A stretch of DNA of 64,000 nt from Eustoma russellianum (GCA_036186865.1 AP025062.1:8202191-8266190), one strand, 5' to 3'. Shown: positions 11,167 to 22,420, numbered from the stretch's first letter. Notes: generated by a model not told the origin, from the letters alone. Numbers and translations are program-made.

Positions 11167-11713
11167 CAGAGTTTGGGAGGAAGTGCTTCGAAGAATAGTG
11201 ATGGAAGAAATGTCTAGTTGGTCAAAGGTGGTGGTTGCAAGTCAAAAGGTGGTTATAGTGGCACGCGGATGTGGCAACTAAGGACTGCGTGTGCTGAAGC
11301 GAAGGAGGTTACGGGAGGAAGAAGCAGTCCAGCGAAAAAGGAGGGAACTCTGTTTAAAATTGTAAAAAGACAATAATAACCCTGTGGTAGCGGTTATAAC
11401 GGCATTAGTAAGGGTGTGAATGTAATGTTGTTTTTCCTTTTCTTCTTCCTTAGAGTAGTGCTGCAATTGCCTTAAATACTCAGATGGCTACTTGTAAATT
11501 TTGGAATTTTTTGCATCATTGAATTCAGTTTGCTTTGTGGTTTTTCAAGGCGGTTTCTGTCTCTCCTCCTCTCTCACGTTCTTCTTATTCGACCTCTTAT
11601 ATTTTTTTTGTTTGATTAGCATTATCATGGAGAATTTTCAACATTGATCGATACTATCCTATGCGGTTTGTGTTGGTTGGAAATCAATCATTTCAATTCC
11701 TTGAAATTTAACA
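11106..11713 (+). repeat. 3' LTR of Copia-1
   Basis: 608 bp, TGTTGAG...TTTAACA, one base longer than the 5' LTR because of a T-run indel near 11600. Target duplication CAGAG follows at 11714-11718. Confidence 0.97.
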
Positions 11714-11718
11714 CAGAG

Positions 11719-12330
11719 GTTATAAAATATGTTGTCACCTTTCGAAATTTTCAACAATTGTTGAAACGAGATCACCTAGGACCGGTTTGAGATGCTTAAG
11801 GACATGTTTAAGGACTTTCTGTTTGTAAAAAAACTTTTTGCTTTATAAGGGAATACATTAATTGTTTTCTGAGTAAAACATTTATAAGTGGTTCTACCAT
11901 CAGAGAAAATAAGTTATCACCGGAGCTACAACAAATACAAAATGACCATGGACATTTAATGCTTTCAGATATTAATTTTCCTGATAATATAACCAAATTT
12001 TCATGCCAAATCGTCCCGTTTCTCATCGTTGTTTCATGAATGAATGATAAAGAACCATATCGCATAGTTCAGTTGGTATTCGAATTGGAAATTGGTTCAA
12101 AAGGTACATGATTTGGTTCTAAGTACACGCACAATATAGATGTTTCACTGCTGTCTGAACCAAAGGCTTAGTTTGCAGTAAACACCTTGTTATGATCTTC
12201 CCAACTTAAAATGCTGCTGAATTATTAATTTACATCCTTTACCATGTTTATTAAAACTGAGTCGTTTAGAGCCTTTAGAGTTGGCCTTTTGCTACATGAA
12301 TGAATGCTAAAGGCAAATATAATCACACGT
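11719..12330. other. Spacer after Copia-1
   Basis: AT-rich non-coding DNA. A short tRNA-box-A-like stretch (ATAGTTCAGTTGG near 12065) could be a trace of a SINE but is too short to call. No gene seen. Confidence 0.35.
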
Positions 12331-12489
12331 GTGATCTCCTCACCTCCATTTTCCTCATCTTTTTTGTGACCGCGCGACACGTTGCAGCAATAGAGGATAA
12401 TGAGGCTAGATGAGGGTCACCTGCATCTATCCTCACCACCCCTTACTGCCACGTGTCGTGCGATCACGCGTCACCACAACAGGTGATCC
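12331..12489. mobile_element. Hairpin MITE, family 2, copy A
   Basis: Inverted repeat: left arm GATCTCCTCACC ... CGCGCGACACGTTGCAGCAA, centre GAGGCTAGATGAGGGTCACC, right arm with TACTGCCACGTGTCGTGCGA ... AGGTGATCC. Related copies are at 14208 and 28526. The right arm is shortened relative to the copy at 28526. No coding potential. Confidence 0.65.
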
Positions 12490-12559
12490 TATCCCCTGCT
12501 TTTGGCGGTTTTGTTCCTCACTCTTAGCTGGCCAAGTCATCGAAACCCCCTTAGACGGG

Positions 12560-12760
12560 GTGAGATCTGAGGAGGTTGGAAAGGAGGCAAAATATGAGGC
12601 CTCCAATCACGTCTCGCCACGTGTAAAAAAACATTGTCAGTGGTCCCACCACATTCAAATTTTTTTTTTAAAAAAAAAGACAATTTTTTACACGTGGCGG
12701 AACGTGATTGGAGGCCTCATATTTTGCCTCCTTTCCAACCTCCTCTGATTTCACCCGCCC
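12560..12760. mobile_element. Hairpin MITE, family 1, copy 2 (Mutator-like)
   Basis: About 201 bp with nearly perfect arms: GAGGAGGTTGGAAAGGAGG, then GAGGCCTCCAATCACG, then a CCACGTGTAAAAAA core, mirrored on the right. Flanked by an apparent 9-bp direct repeat, TTAGACGGG (12551-12559 and 12761-12769), consistent with Mutator-type insertion. The best preserved copy of the family here. Confidence 0.8.
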
Positions 12761-12829
12761 TTAGACGGGAGGAAGGAACAGGCTGAATTTAAATAAATAA
12801 AAAATGACTAGTGGCCGAAAAAACATAGG

Positions 12830-13014
12830 TGGTGATCAGAAAAGTCAAAAGTAAGGCAAAATATGAGGCCTCCAATCACGCGCTGCCACGTATACAAGCA
12901 ACTCTTTTTTTAAAACAAAAAAATTTTAAACATCTTTCCTTTTCTGTACACGTAGCAGCACGTGATTGGAGGCCTCATATTTTACCTTACTTTTTACTTT
13001 TCCTGATCTGAACC
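12830..13014. mobile_element. Hairpin MITE, family 1, copy 3
   Basis: Arms AAAAGTAAGGCAAAATATGAG + GCCTCCAATCACG on the left and their complement on the right around an AT-rich loop. The core is CCACGTATAC on the left and GTACACGTAGC on the right, so one CACGTG has decayed. It lies only about 70 bp from copy 2. Confidence 0.7.
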
Positions 13015-13639
13015 GGAAAAAAATGGATGCAGAACCAAAATATGGCTTTTTGACCCTAAATTGTTAGCCAATCAAATAATTATGCACCAGCAACTAACCA
13101 ATCAAATAATTGCATTTGAGCTGCTGTCTTTGCAACAAACTGTCAAAACTGTATTTTTATACAATAGGTAGATATGAAAATTTACTCAACTTACTCCTTA
13201 AATTTCCAGAAATGTATCCTTGTGATATCATTGTTTTTCCAATGTGGATTGAAGTTCTTATAAACATTTTAAACCTTAAGGGAACAAAATATCAAATATC
13301 TCCAAAAAAAACAAAAACCCAAAAACAGGGCGTATGTGGTTCTCGTCATCACTAATAAATTACAAACATAAGATAGACTGTGGGGGTGGGGGGGGGGGGG
13401 GAGTTGGAGAAAATGTTAGCAAGGAAGACTAGGAGTGTAACAACGAGGGAGAAAATTGCATTTATCATCCAAACGTTGGTCAAATTTTTCATCTAGCATT
13501 TAAACATTCTGAAACCTCATTTGGCATCCAAACGTGGCCAAACTTGACTCAATTAACATCAAATACATATATACAAGTGATTGCGAAATAGTTATTCATA
13601 TATATAACTAAATAGGTGTTATTCATATATATTAGCTAT
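13015..13639. other. Spacer with G-homopolymer
   Basis: Non-coding. Contains two nearby CAATCAAATAATT blocks (13068, 13099), a G-rich homopolymer run at about 13381-13401 and a TATATA-rich stretch near 13595-13640. No gene recognised. Confidence 0.4.
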
Positions 13640-13940
13640 ATGGCTAAGGCCGCGAAAGCCCTCCGGGTTGGGTGCGAAGACATCATCAGATCTTTTGTAG
13701 CAAAAGGTTGATTCCAACACCAACGGTCCCGCACACCCCGATCCGATGAGACAGCTGAGAAAATATAAATCAGATACTCAACGCCTGTTAAAGGGGAAGC
13801 ACATTGCCCACAAACCTACAAGGAGCTCACCCTCAAGATCCTCTATTGGAATATGAAGATGTTGCTCCCACACTGCAGACTACGAGACTCCAAAACCAAC
13901 TGAGTTATACCTCGCAGTCACATCGTCAGATCTTTGTCAC
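13640..13940 (-). repeat. tRNA-derived SINE-like repeat, minus orientation
   Basis: On the minus strand the high-coordinate end carries a tRNA box-A-like motif (TAACTCAGTTGGTT near 13910). The body shares blocks with 22560-22850 (TCAGATACTCAACG against TCAGGTACTCAACGG; CAAGCCTACAAG-type segment; GGAGCTC). Two dispersed related copies plus a polymerase-III-like box support a SINE-type element. Family not identified. Confidence 0.45.
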
Positions 13941-14207
13941 GAGCAACTGGGTGTTTTAAACTAAATTTCATGAAGCATCATTGATCAACAAAAATATAAT
14001 GCATCCATCATCTTGATTGATTTAGGCAAAGAATCTTATAACCATGATTATATTACAGGGACTTACTGGCGAAGTATTTTAGATATAGACAACATGTATG
14101 ACGAATTTCAATTATAATTAATACATACAACTAATATTGATATAAATATATCAGATCTGCAGATTATAAAACTCACGTGGTCCCTCTCAATGAAGAAAAA
14201 GGGGACG

Positions 14208-14373
14208 GATCTCCTCACCCCCACACTTTCACTCTATTGTCCACCGCCTGTTACGTGGCAACAAAGGGTTAGTGAAGCTAGATGAATGTCACCCGCATCT
14301 AGCCTCAACACTCCTTTGCTGCCACGTGGCGGACGGTGGACAATAAGGTGAAGGTGTAGACGGTGATGAGATC
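14208..14373. mobile_element. Hairpin MITE, family 2, copy B
   Basis: Left arm CTATTGTCCACCGCC ... TTACGTGGCAACAAAGG and right arm CCTTTGCTGCCACGTGGCGG ... GGTGGACAATAAG are mutual complements. The centre is GCTAGATGAATGTCACCC, and the ends are GGATCTCCTCACC and GATGAGATC. Matches copies at 12331 and 28526. Confidence 0.7.
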
Positions 14374-15687
14374 ACATCTCAAGAAAAGTCTAGTGTGTAC
14401 AAGGATTTTAGGGAACATAAATGAAACAAAAATAAAACAAAAAGACAAAGAAATTGAGGTTTTGTGAGTCTTGTTAACTTGTCCATAATATTTCACGGTT
14501 TAATTGATTAATCCAAATTTATAATATTAATCTTTAGTTTCTTCATAAAAAAAAAAGTAACATTCGAAAATTAAGTCCCATGTCTAGAAGATCCGAACTA
14601 AGAAAAATAACCAAAATTGGTCTAAACTGTGAAACCATAAGGATATTTTTTTTAATCAATTTAAAACCTAGTTATGCAAAGCTGGCAAAAGAAAAATGAA
14701 AACACAAATATGATACCATTAATTATTTCTCAATAATTTGGAATTTCTTCTTTCATGTACTGTTGATGCTTCATTCACAATGAAACATGCATCATATAGG
14801 CATGCATACTTACCTGACTTAATTCAAAATTAAGGTCTAATGAAAAAAAATGATGAAAATGAATAATAATAGGGAAAAATTGTTGATAAGATCCTTTGCA
14901 TTTTTCTTACATTTTCCTTCTTTTTTTTCACGGTCAGTTCTACTTGATAGCTACATCAAAGGTGAACATGGGGATCAGGCGTCCTTTTCTCCATGGCAGG
15001 TAAATTTCAACATGTTTAAATGCATGGTAAGGCTGCGTATATCATATCTCGAAACGATTCGGTTTTTTTTCCAGACTCAATAGAAACATGGAAACCTAGT
15101 ACTCTGATAACCATTTTTTTTATTTTTCCTTGATTGACAAACTTGAACTACCAATGTTGACGCAAAGAAGAAAAAGTGCAATTATACTAAAAATATAATT
15201 CAAAGTCAAAGTCAACGGCACAGAAGATCAAATAGCCAACCAGAATCCCAGTCGGTTGAATGTCATCTACCTTTGACTTGAACAACATAAGAAAAAGGAA
15301 AACTTGCCAGGTTAGCTGACCAGGCACTACTTAACAAGAAATGGAACGAATATGTAAGGGGCATCCCCATATATTCAAGAAAAATGCATCATCATTCACA
15401 ACGTGCTACATGACAACATACAATCATATATTAGACAACATTTATTCAACTATACAAATACAATGAGGAGTATAATACAATACTACGTGAAGTTTTCTTC
15501 GGTTCACTTGACAGAACCATTATGCTTCAACGCGTGGACCGTTAAATCATGCATATTATCATGATTCAGTGTTCCACGTGTTGGTAGAACCATCCTGTCA
15601 ATTGAAAACCAAAGATCTGTCTTATAGCAACAATACAACACATAAACAGGCAAGCACTTGTTTCCAAAGTGAAAAGAAAAAGAATAG
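14374..15687. other. Spacer 3' of the DUF1262 gene
   Basis: AT-rich non-coding DNA, including what should be the 3' UTR of the minus-strand gene that stops at 15688. Short open frames here look like chance. Nothing recognisable. Confidence 0.4.
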
Positions 15688-17819
15688 CTAAAGCCATTTG
15701 CTCCTTATATGTTCAGTGTGCCAAAAATCATAAGCCATAAGCAAATTTCCATCAAGCCTTCTGATAACAAAATTCTCAACCAACACATAACATCCAAACC
15801 CTTTCCACTGCCCATTTCCTCCAAAATCTTCCTTTCTAACAACTCTTTCTTGCCCTTTCACCCCATCTAACAAACCCCCTCTTTTTTGCTCCCATTTCAT
15901 TCTATGAACAAGTTCCACACTCAACCCTACTGATGCCTCCTCTCCCAACCTATAAGAATTTCTGAACATTATTTTCCCATCGACAACATCTCTCTCATCC
16001 CACCTAGCTTTTCCACCTCCAACGTACGCGATTTCTTTGTCAAGACTGACATCAATGTGCACTGAACTTCCTTCACTAAAAGTATTGGTACATGTGTATA
16101 TCTGCTCCCATCTTTGCTCAAGTGTTATCTGATAGTACATTGATGTTTCCATCTGATATCTCAACGTCCACTCTTTGATGAACATAAAAGGGCAATACCA
16201 TTTTCCCACAATCACAGGATCAGAGCATTTTAAAGACAGGGGAAGGGTGAAATCAGGGAGAAGAGCACGTAGAGCAGCATCAAGGCCTTGAGCTTCACCT
16301 AGTTTGTAGTCTTTGGGAGTTTTCCCACGAATTCTCCAGCCTTTTCTTCTCAAGAAATATGGGGGGAAACCATCTGGGGCAATTGAGTTGGCATGAAAAT
16401 GTCCCTTCCCATTGCAAATTGGATAATCAGATATCTCAATTTGTTGATATATATTTCTTAGGTCTAATGGCATTGGTTTTACATCTTTTACACAGCGACA
16501 AAAGCAGCAGGTAGTCATGTCTTCTTCTCTTGAGCAAGTCCACGCCTCCCTGTATAATAAGTACAAGAGTAGGACTAGTTAAGATTCCAAAACACAAACT
16601 TGAAAAAAAAATGCAAAAAAATACATGTGTATGTATCTAAATGAATCTTTTATCTACAAGAATCATCTACTGTTTCATTGAGTATGAACATCAACAGAAA
16701 AAGATAAATGGTAAGCCTTACTTAATACATAGTTAGACATATGCAATCTAATCATATATTTAACTAGACATATATGCATGAAAAGTTAATCTTATTAATA
16801 CGTTATGTTCTTACTTAATGCATGTGGAAACAAGTCCCGACCGAGCTGAACTAAGTACCGAGTTGGACTTAGGACAGCCAGCTTGATCTAGACAACCAAC
16901 ATACTGGAAGACAAACTGTCAGTTAAGCTGAGCTGAAGAGGAGTGAAAGATGAAGGTTAGCCGTACTAAGCTAAAGACAAACTGAGATGAACAACATTGA
17001 ACAAAGAACAAGCTAAAGGTGCTAGACCGAGGTGACAAGGTGAAGCACAAAACAACAGAACAAGCTAAGTAAAAGATGATGAACCGAGCTGACGAGGTGA
17101 AGCACAAGATAACACTGTGATAGTCCTGCCATATTTTGTAAATATTGTAACTTAGTTTTACTGTACATAGCTGAGCTGAGCAGGTAACTAGCTGTTATCT
17201 TATACCTTAGAATTTATTGTACATGAACAGTAAACACTGCAAATGGTAAAATAGTTCTGCTAAGCAAAAAAAAACACCCGTATAAATCTTTTTTAACTTG
17301 AATGACGGCAAATTCTTTCAATAATCAACAATACATAGTCTCAAAAGAGGACACATGTATATGATAATAAGGATCACTTCTGTCTGCAACTCTCAGACAT
17401 GGACAAATGAATAAGGATTCACTAAACAAACACAACAGCAGTAACGATCTTCCAGTTCATAGACAACAAGAAAAAGGCATGAATAAGAGGATATGAAGAT
17501 ACCCTTTATGCTTTCCATGTGCAGAAATCGCGTAGTAGCGATTGGCAGACAAAGGAAGATTGAGAACAGGGATCAGGACGACATCGTCGTAACTGGTGTA
17601 GCTGTTCTCACCGTTACTTTGAGTGTAAAGAACGGTCAAGTTCTTGTTTTGTGGGAATGGTAAATCCTTGAGGGAGTGGTTCTTGCACAAACCAAAGCAA
17701 GAATAAGTCTCGGATTCTTCATCTTGAATCACCAAATAGCCTGAATTTGGACCATCTGGTGGGGTTGAAAGAGAATCAGGAAATTTTGAGAAGTGGGATA
17801 GAGGCCTTGTTGTGTACAT
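15688..17819 (-). CDS. DUF1262 family protein (two exons)
   Basis: Exon 1 is 17819-17503 and exon 2 is 16549-15688. The intron 17502-16550 (953 bp) has a GT donor and AG acceptor, and joining restores a Gly codon. Total 1,179 nt, 392 residues, a normal length for plant DUF1262 proteins. Exon 1 encodes MYTTRPLSHF, a YSCFGLC motif and a NRYYAISAHGKHKG end. Exon 2 encodes SREEDMTTCCFC, a GFPPYFLRRKGW motif, GKWYCPFMFIKE, and a C-terminal WHTEHIRSKW. DUF1262 proteins are plant-specific, often in gene families; their biochemical role is not established and I do not assign one. The start is the first ATG of exon 1, and no signal peptide is obvious. The spliced reading frame has no lesion. Confidence 0.92.
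16550..17502 (-). other. Intron of the DUF1262 gene
   Basis: 953-bp GT-AG intron. Its middle (about 16830-17255) has higher complexity than the flanks, with repeated GCTGAGCTGA/GACGAGGTGAAGCACAA blocks and an LTR-like stretch (TATTTTGTAAATATTGTAAC), possibly an old insertion. Not classified. Confidence 0.6.
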
Positions 17820-18009
17820 TTCTGCAAATCAACACAAGCTTTTCTTCTCCTTTTTTGTTCAATATTTGAAGATTATGGCAAATGTTTCATTATGTAAGAT
17901 ACCTCTGTTGCGTCTCTGGCAAGGGTATGTATTACAATAAAATAGGGGAAAATGTTGAGTTGACTTGACTTAGTATGCCGTGTATAGATAATTTAGTATG
18001 CCGTGTATA

Positions 18010-18190
18010 GATAATTAAGTGCGGGTCTTGCACCAACTAGTAAAGTTGATGCTTTTTGAGTTTGACGTTACGGGTTTGAGCTGCGGAAACAATCTCTTGC
18101 ACAAACCGCAAGATAAGGTTGCGTCTATAAGATAGCGAAACGATTCGGCACCATGCAAACGCGTGAGTATAATACATTGGGAACGTGCTT
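18010..18190 (+). repeat. Au-type SINE, plus orientation
   Basis: Canonical Au order: GGGTCTTGCACCAACTAGTA, box B GGGTTTGAGC with CTGCGGAAACAATCTCTTGC, then AAGGTTGCGTCTATAAGA. Flanking 30-bp direct duplication (TTAGTATGCCGTGTATAGATAA, written in part) occurs immediately upstream at about 17969-18015. Confidence 0.7.
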
Positions 18191-18779
18191 TAGATAATGA
18201 CTTCAAGAAATATATCTCATCTGGAATAAAATTGACTTGTATTCACATAGACTAGTAAACGAAAGCTCCTGTTAAACGGATCAATAGACTGGAATTATTT
18301 AACGCAACCATAAAGTGAATGCGTGTAGAACTTAGAGCTGATTATGGATACAAAATACGTATATTTTATGTCTCAAAAATATTGTTTTATGTTAGAAAGT
18401 TAACTAGATAATATTTTTAAGTTGAAAGAATTAGAAAATAATAATTCAGTTTTTCATGAGAAAGTTAAGCAGAGAGGAATGGATGCGGAAAGAGGGGGGG
18501 GGGACCCTGCTGAAGTTATAAAAATAAGTGTGTGTATGTGCGTGTATAAATTGAAAATTACTAGTTAGAACGAGAGATATAAATTAAATTTAATATGTCA
18601 TTGGAAAGAAGATCGTATCATTGAAGTCAATGACAACAACTTGAATATTTTACTTCCGTTTTGTTATTTGGTACCAAATAATATATTTTCTGAACAAGGT
18701 GAAAAGTCATCAAGAAGTTTTAATTTTTTTTATTTGACATTAAAAACTACCATTCCAATGATTTAGTACAAAATACATT
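18191..18779. other. AT-rich spacer
   Basis: Non-coding, with a G-homopolymer near 18494-18503 and a TG-rich stretch near 18526-18547. No gene seen. Confidence 0.4.
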
Positions 18780-18915
18780 AAGCTCTCGCGTTTACGCAGG
18801 ATCCGGAGAGAAGCCGGATCACTTCGTGATTTGATGTACACAGTCCTACTGTACACTTTGTGCAATAGGCTATTTCAGTGTCTCGAACCCGTGACTTCAA
18901 TGTCACAAAGTAGAA
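18780..18915 (-). repeat. Au-type SINE, minus orientation
   Basis: Complement of the Au consensus order: CTCTCGCGTTTACGCAGGAT, GCCGGATCACTTCGTGA, then TCGAACCCGTGAC (complement of box B) and TTCAATGTCACA. Third copy of this SINE within 19 kb. Confidence 0.7.
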
Positions 18916-19079
18916 AAAAATGCTATTCACCCGTCAAATCTATTGTGAATTTTTTTTTCATATTTAGAAGTAAAATATCAAAAATGATGGAAGATGTATT
19001 ATGTCTTTTGATGTTACAACCGTCATTTCTTAAAAACTAATATAAAATAAATAATAATAATAGATAATATAGGATAAAG

Positions 19080-20793
19080 ATAAAAGAAAAGTAAGGAAAT
19101 CAAAATCAATCAAAATCTTAACCCTAATCTATCCCTAATTTCTCTGTCCTCTCTCTCTCTTATTAAGCGTTTCCCTCCCTCAAAATTTCTCAGCCGATTT
19201 TCCCTTCCCCTCAAAACCCTTCAGCCGTTTCTTTCTTCTCCCAAAAAAATAATAATTCTCTCAATCTTGGATCAAAAAAGAAGGAAGGAAAAGAAGGGCT
19301 AGCCATATATCACCAACGTCTTTTTGTTTATCGTCTTTAATTCACAAATCAAGGTAGGTGCCTCTTTTCCCTCAAACGGGTATAATCCATGCATGCTTTG
19401 ATGGTATATTAATGTGATTCGTTGTTTTTATTTGTTTAAAATATTAATTTTGCATATGTTATATATGGGATAACATGACATGATTTGTTTATGTCTACTA
19501 CGTGTATGTGTATGGATTTGGTGGTAAGATTGTTTTAGATTAAAAATACCCTCAAATTAATCTAAAAGATTAGAAATTTTCATATTTTGAGATGTTTAAA
19601 ATTGCGTTTTGGTCTTAGAATATGTTCATCTAGCCGGAATATGTTGGGATTGGATTGAAAGTCGAAAAAACAGGTCTGACATACTCGTTTCAGGGGATGG
19701 CGCATGGGGCCCGCGTGGGGCCCCTGACGGCGCGTCCGGACACGTGCTGATGTGTCTACTTCCAAAAGATGTGTCTTGTTATAACGAGTCCAATGCAACT
19801 GGTTTGAGGTCAATCGGAGTTAAAACGAAGATTTTATTGAGGTTAGAAGAAAATAAAATTAAAAAGAAAAAGCACATTGGACCGGCCAGGCTGCCGGACC
19901 GGATCGGATGGCCAGCGGACCGGACCATGGCAGCAGCCGGCCCACCAAAATTTAAAAAAAATCTAGAAATTAATTTCTGAAATGAATAAATAATAGATAA
20001 TTAATTAAAATTCGTTTAAAATTCTAGAAAAATATATTTAATTATCATAAAATTTTAAATAAATTCCAAAAAGCATAAAAAGTTAAAATTAAATTATGTC
20101 CACTTAATTTCTGAATTTTGGTAAATATAAGTAATTAAAAATAATTAGAATTAAATAAGGGAAAAATAGAAAAATTAGCATAAAATTCTAGAAAATTAAT
20201 ACAAGCTAAGAAAAAATAAGGGTAATGATAAATAACAACTTTTCAATATTCGAATAATTCACAAAGATAAATATTGAGTGCCGGAGGTGGTAAGGATGGG
20301 CGTACGGTCCCTAGGCGACTTTGTGGTTGCATTCATGGCACGTGCATTTGCATTTGGAGTGGGTTGAGATGTACAGGTCTCAGACGTTCGAGTGGAGTGG
20401 ATCATGGTATACGGGCCATTGGTACTCGGTCATAGTGGATTGTGGTGTACGGGCCACGGGCATCGGTTAGTATGGATTGTAGTGTACGGACTACAGGCAT
20501 CCAGTCAATCCCGGGATCATGCATTGTATATAGGTCTAGGGGCATATTGCGTGACATGATTCTTGTTGCGTGCGACACGTGGATGGAACATGCATCATAT
20601 AGTTGCGTATTTTTATATGGAGTGCTTTACTTACCGCATTTACTTTATCTTATGCATGTCATATCATATTTACGTGCTATGTAGTTATATCATTTCGATA
20701 TGCACGTTTTGTATTGGTTTAAGGCAGGCATTTACTGGGTGATTTTCTGTCACTCATCTCTACTTCCCAGGTGAGCCGGATGGAGGCTACGTG
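19080..20793 (+). repeat. Truncated Gypsy-type LTR, plus orientation
   Basis: Corresponds in order, but in opposite orientation and quite diverged, to the LTRs at 42.8-45.1 kb and 48.5-51.1 kb. It has a CT-rich leader near 19150, a GC-rich GGCC/CCGG block (19690-19950), an AT-rich block, a GTGCCGGAGGTGG-type block (20280), reiterated TGGTGTACGGGCCA-like units (20400-20500) and TTACTGGGTGATTTTCTGTC near 20730. It stops abruptly at about 20793 where another LTR-like sequence starts. The left limit is uncertain. Confidence 0.55.
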
Positions 20794-20794
20794 T

Positions 20795-22420
20795 CATACC
20801 CCGTACCTTTTAAGTACGACTTTCAACAGTTAGAAGTCAACTTTAAATATAATTTCATTAAATGTATATGTTTACGAGGCTTAGTTAGATAAAATATAGG
20901 TGAGAAAATAAGCAAAAGGGTGAAATTAAGAAATTAGGCTGAAATACCCAAAATACCCCTCCCCGCTTAAATGATGGGGGAGTACACAATTGAGTATAAC
21001 TCCCCTAAAAGAGAGAGGGGCGGCCAGTTACAACACAAAGGAGAGGAAGAAGTGGTTAGAGAGAGAAGGAGAGGAAGAAGAAGAAGAAAGGAAGAAGAAG
21101 AAGAAGAAGAAGAAGGCTAACCTAGGTCTAATCCGTTCCGAAATTCTATCATACACTCGTAAGCTTATCTAGATTCCAAGACAAGTAATCTTTATATACG
21201 TTTTACGCAAATTTTGATTCCAACAGGCCCTATGTTCTTATAAAGAGAAAATTTGGATGATACATTGGTAATTTTGATATGCTTATGTTAAATGCTCTAC
21301 TTTATGTATTGGTTGTTGGTTGGATGAGTAAAGTTGTATTCTTTGAGCCTAAATCTGAAAGTATCAATGTTGTGCCTAATTGTTGATAAACATGCCTTTA
21401 AAGTGTCATCTTTGTTGTAAATGTTGTTTTGTGATAATTGTCATGTTCTCTAAAGGTTGCCTTAGATGATTTGAGGTGAGTTGAGGAAGATTTGAGGGTT
21501 TAGATGTTGTGTGAAGTAAGTTGGGCATGGGGTAGAAGATTGATGATACACCCAAAGATGTGAATATTAGAAGGCTTAAAGTTGATGCAAACTGATAGAT
21601 GTAAGGATTAAATTGTGTTGTTGGGTGTTGTGCATGATGGATTCAAGTAATAAGGTTGAATTCTAGGTGTTAAGTAGAAAAGAGTGAAGGAGGAAGATGA
21701 AGGAAGGAGGTTACTGCAGAATTTTGTAGTTTCTGGAACCGTCAGAATACTTCGAACACCTACTTTGGGCGCTCAACGTCATATTAGGTGCTTAAAATAG
21801 GCGTTCAATGCGTCCCAATGCATTCCAGAACACTTCGAACACCTACATTAGGCGCTTCATGTCACATAAGGCGCTTCATGTAGGCGTTCGATGCGTCACA
21901 GCACATCCCAGAACACTTCGAACACCTCTGAAGGCGTTCGATGTCACTTGAAGCGCTTCATGTAGGCGTTTGATGTATACCAACACATTCCAGAACACTT
22001 CGAACGCCCATAATAGGCACTTTATGCCACATTAGGCGCCTGATGAAGGCGTTTTAAGTGTAATGGAAGTCTCTTTGACCCATTAGGCGCTCCATGTGTG
22101 GGGGATACCTTTATTCTCTTCCATTGCTCATAAAGTACAAGTGTTTTTGAAAGGTGCTTGAGTTGTAAACATTAAGTGTGAATGAGTAAGGATAAGTATG
22201 AACTCGAAGTGAATTTGTAATACGAAAGGGCATGAGGTGGCACGAATGAAGTGTGATTGAGTTGTAAACATTAAGTGTGAGAGAGAAAATTACATGTTTG
22301 GAGTTGTTTTAGATTCCTATTGTTTGGAGCTCCGGTATAATTCGACTCAGAAAATTACATGTTTGGAGCTGCTTTAGATTCCTATTGTTTTCCTTTGAAA
22401 GCAAGAAAATTATAAGGTTA
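20795..22420 (+). repeat. Second LTR-like sequence (TGTCATACCCCG type)
   Basis: Starts with TGTCATACCCCGTACC, a typical plant Gypsy LTR beginning. It contains a GGGGCGGCCAGTTACA-type leader and an AGG/AAG-rich tract near 21050-21115. No paired LTR, primer site or pol coding region is visible, so it is a solo or truncated LTR. The right limit is unclear; short duplicated blocks (GTTGTAAACATTAAGTGTGA at about 22165 and 22260; AAAATTACATGTTTGGAG at 22285 and 22351) lie near its end. Confidence 0.45.
21741..22060 (+). repeat. 83-bp tandem repeat (about 4 units)
   Basis: The motif CAGAA(C/T)ACTTCGAAC(A/G)CC starts each unit, with TTCGAAC at 21751, 21834, 21918 and 22000 (spacings 83, 84, 82). Each unit also contains AGGCGTTCGATG and AGGCGCTTCATG sub-blocks. 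Sits inside the LTR-like region. Confidence 0.8.

Larger units (their letters stand above)
6018..11713 (+). mobile_element. Copia-1, nearly intact LTR retrotransposon
   Basis: Complete Copia element of 5,696 bp: 5' LTR 6018-6624, primer-binding site at 6625, gag, pol in Copia order (protease, integrase, reverse transcriptase, RNase H), polypurine tract 11096-11105, 3' LTR 11106-11713. It is flanked by a perfect 5-bp target duplication, CAGAG (6013-6017 and 11714-11718). The LTRs differ by 7 substitutions and one 1-bp indel over 607 bp, so insertion is recent. Only three coding lesions are visible: a frameshift near 7440-7465 and in-frame TGA codons at 9649 and 10297. Confidence 0.97.

Noticed and set aside
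11808..12065. 86-codon minus-strand frame
   Set aside because: No recognisable domain, AT-rich composition and no splice partners nearby. Probably chance.
13640..13940. tRNA gene suggested by a box-A-like motif on the minus strand
   Set aside because: No cloverleaf with matching acceptor stem or anticodon arm could be built, and a related dispersed copy exists at 22560. A tRNA-derived repeat fits better.
14850..15083. 77-codon plus-strand frame followed by a GT-like donor
   Set aside because: Low-complexity Phe/Ser-rich stretch with no continuation into a recognisable exon.
16919..17107. 62-codon minus-strand frame within the DUF1262 intron
   Set aside because: Lies inside a well-supported GT-AG intron and resembles no protein; it overlaps a reiterated GCTGAGCTGA region.
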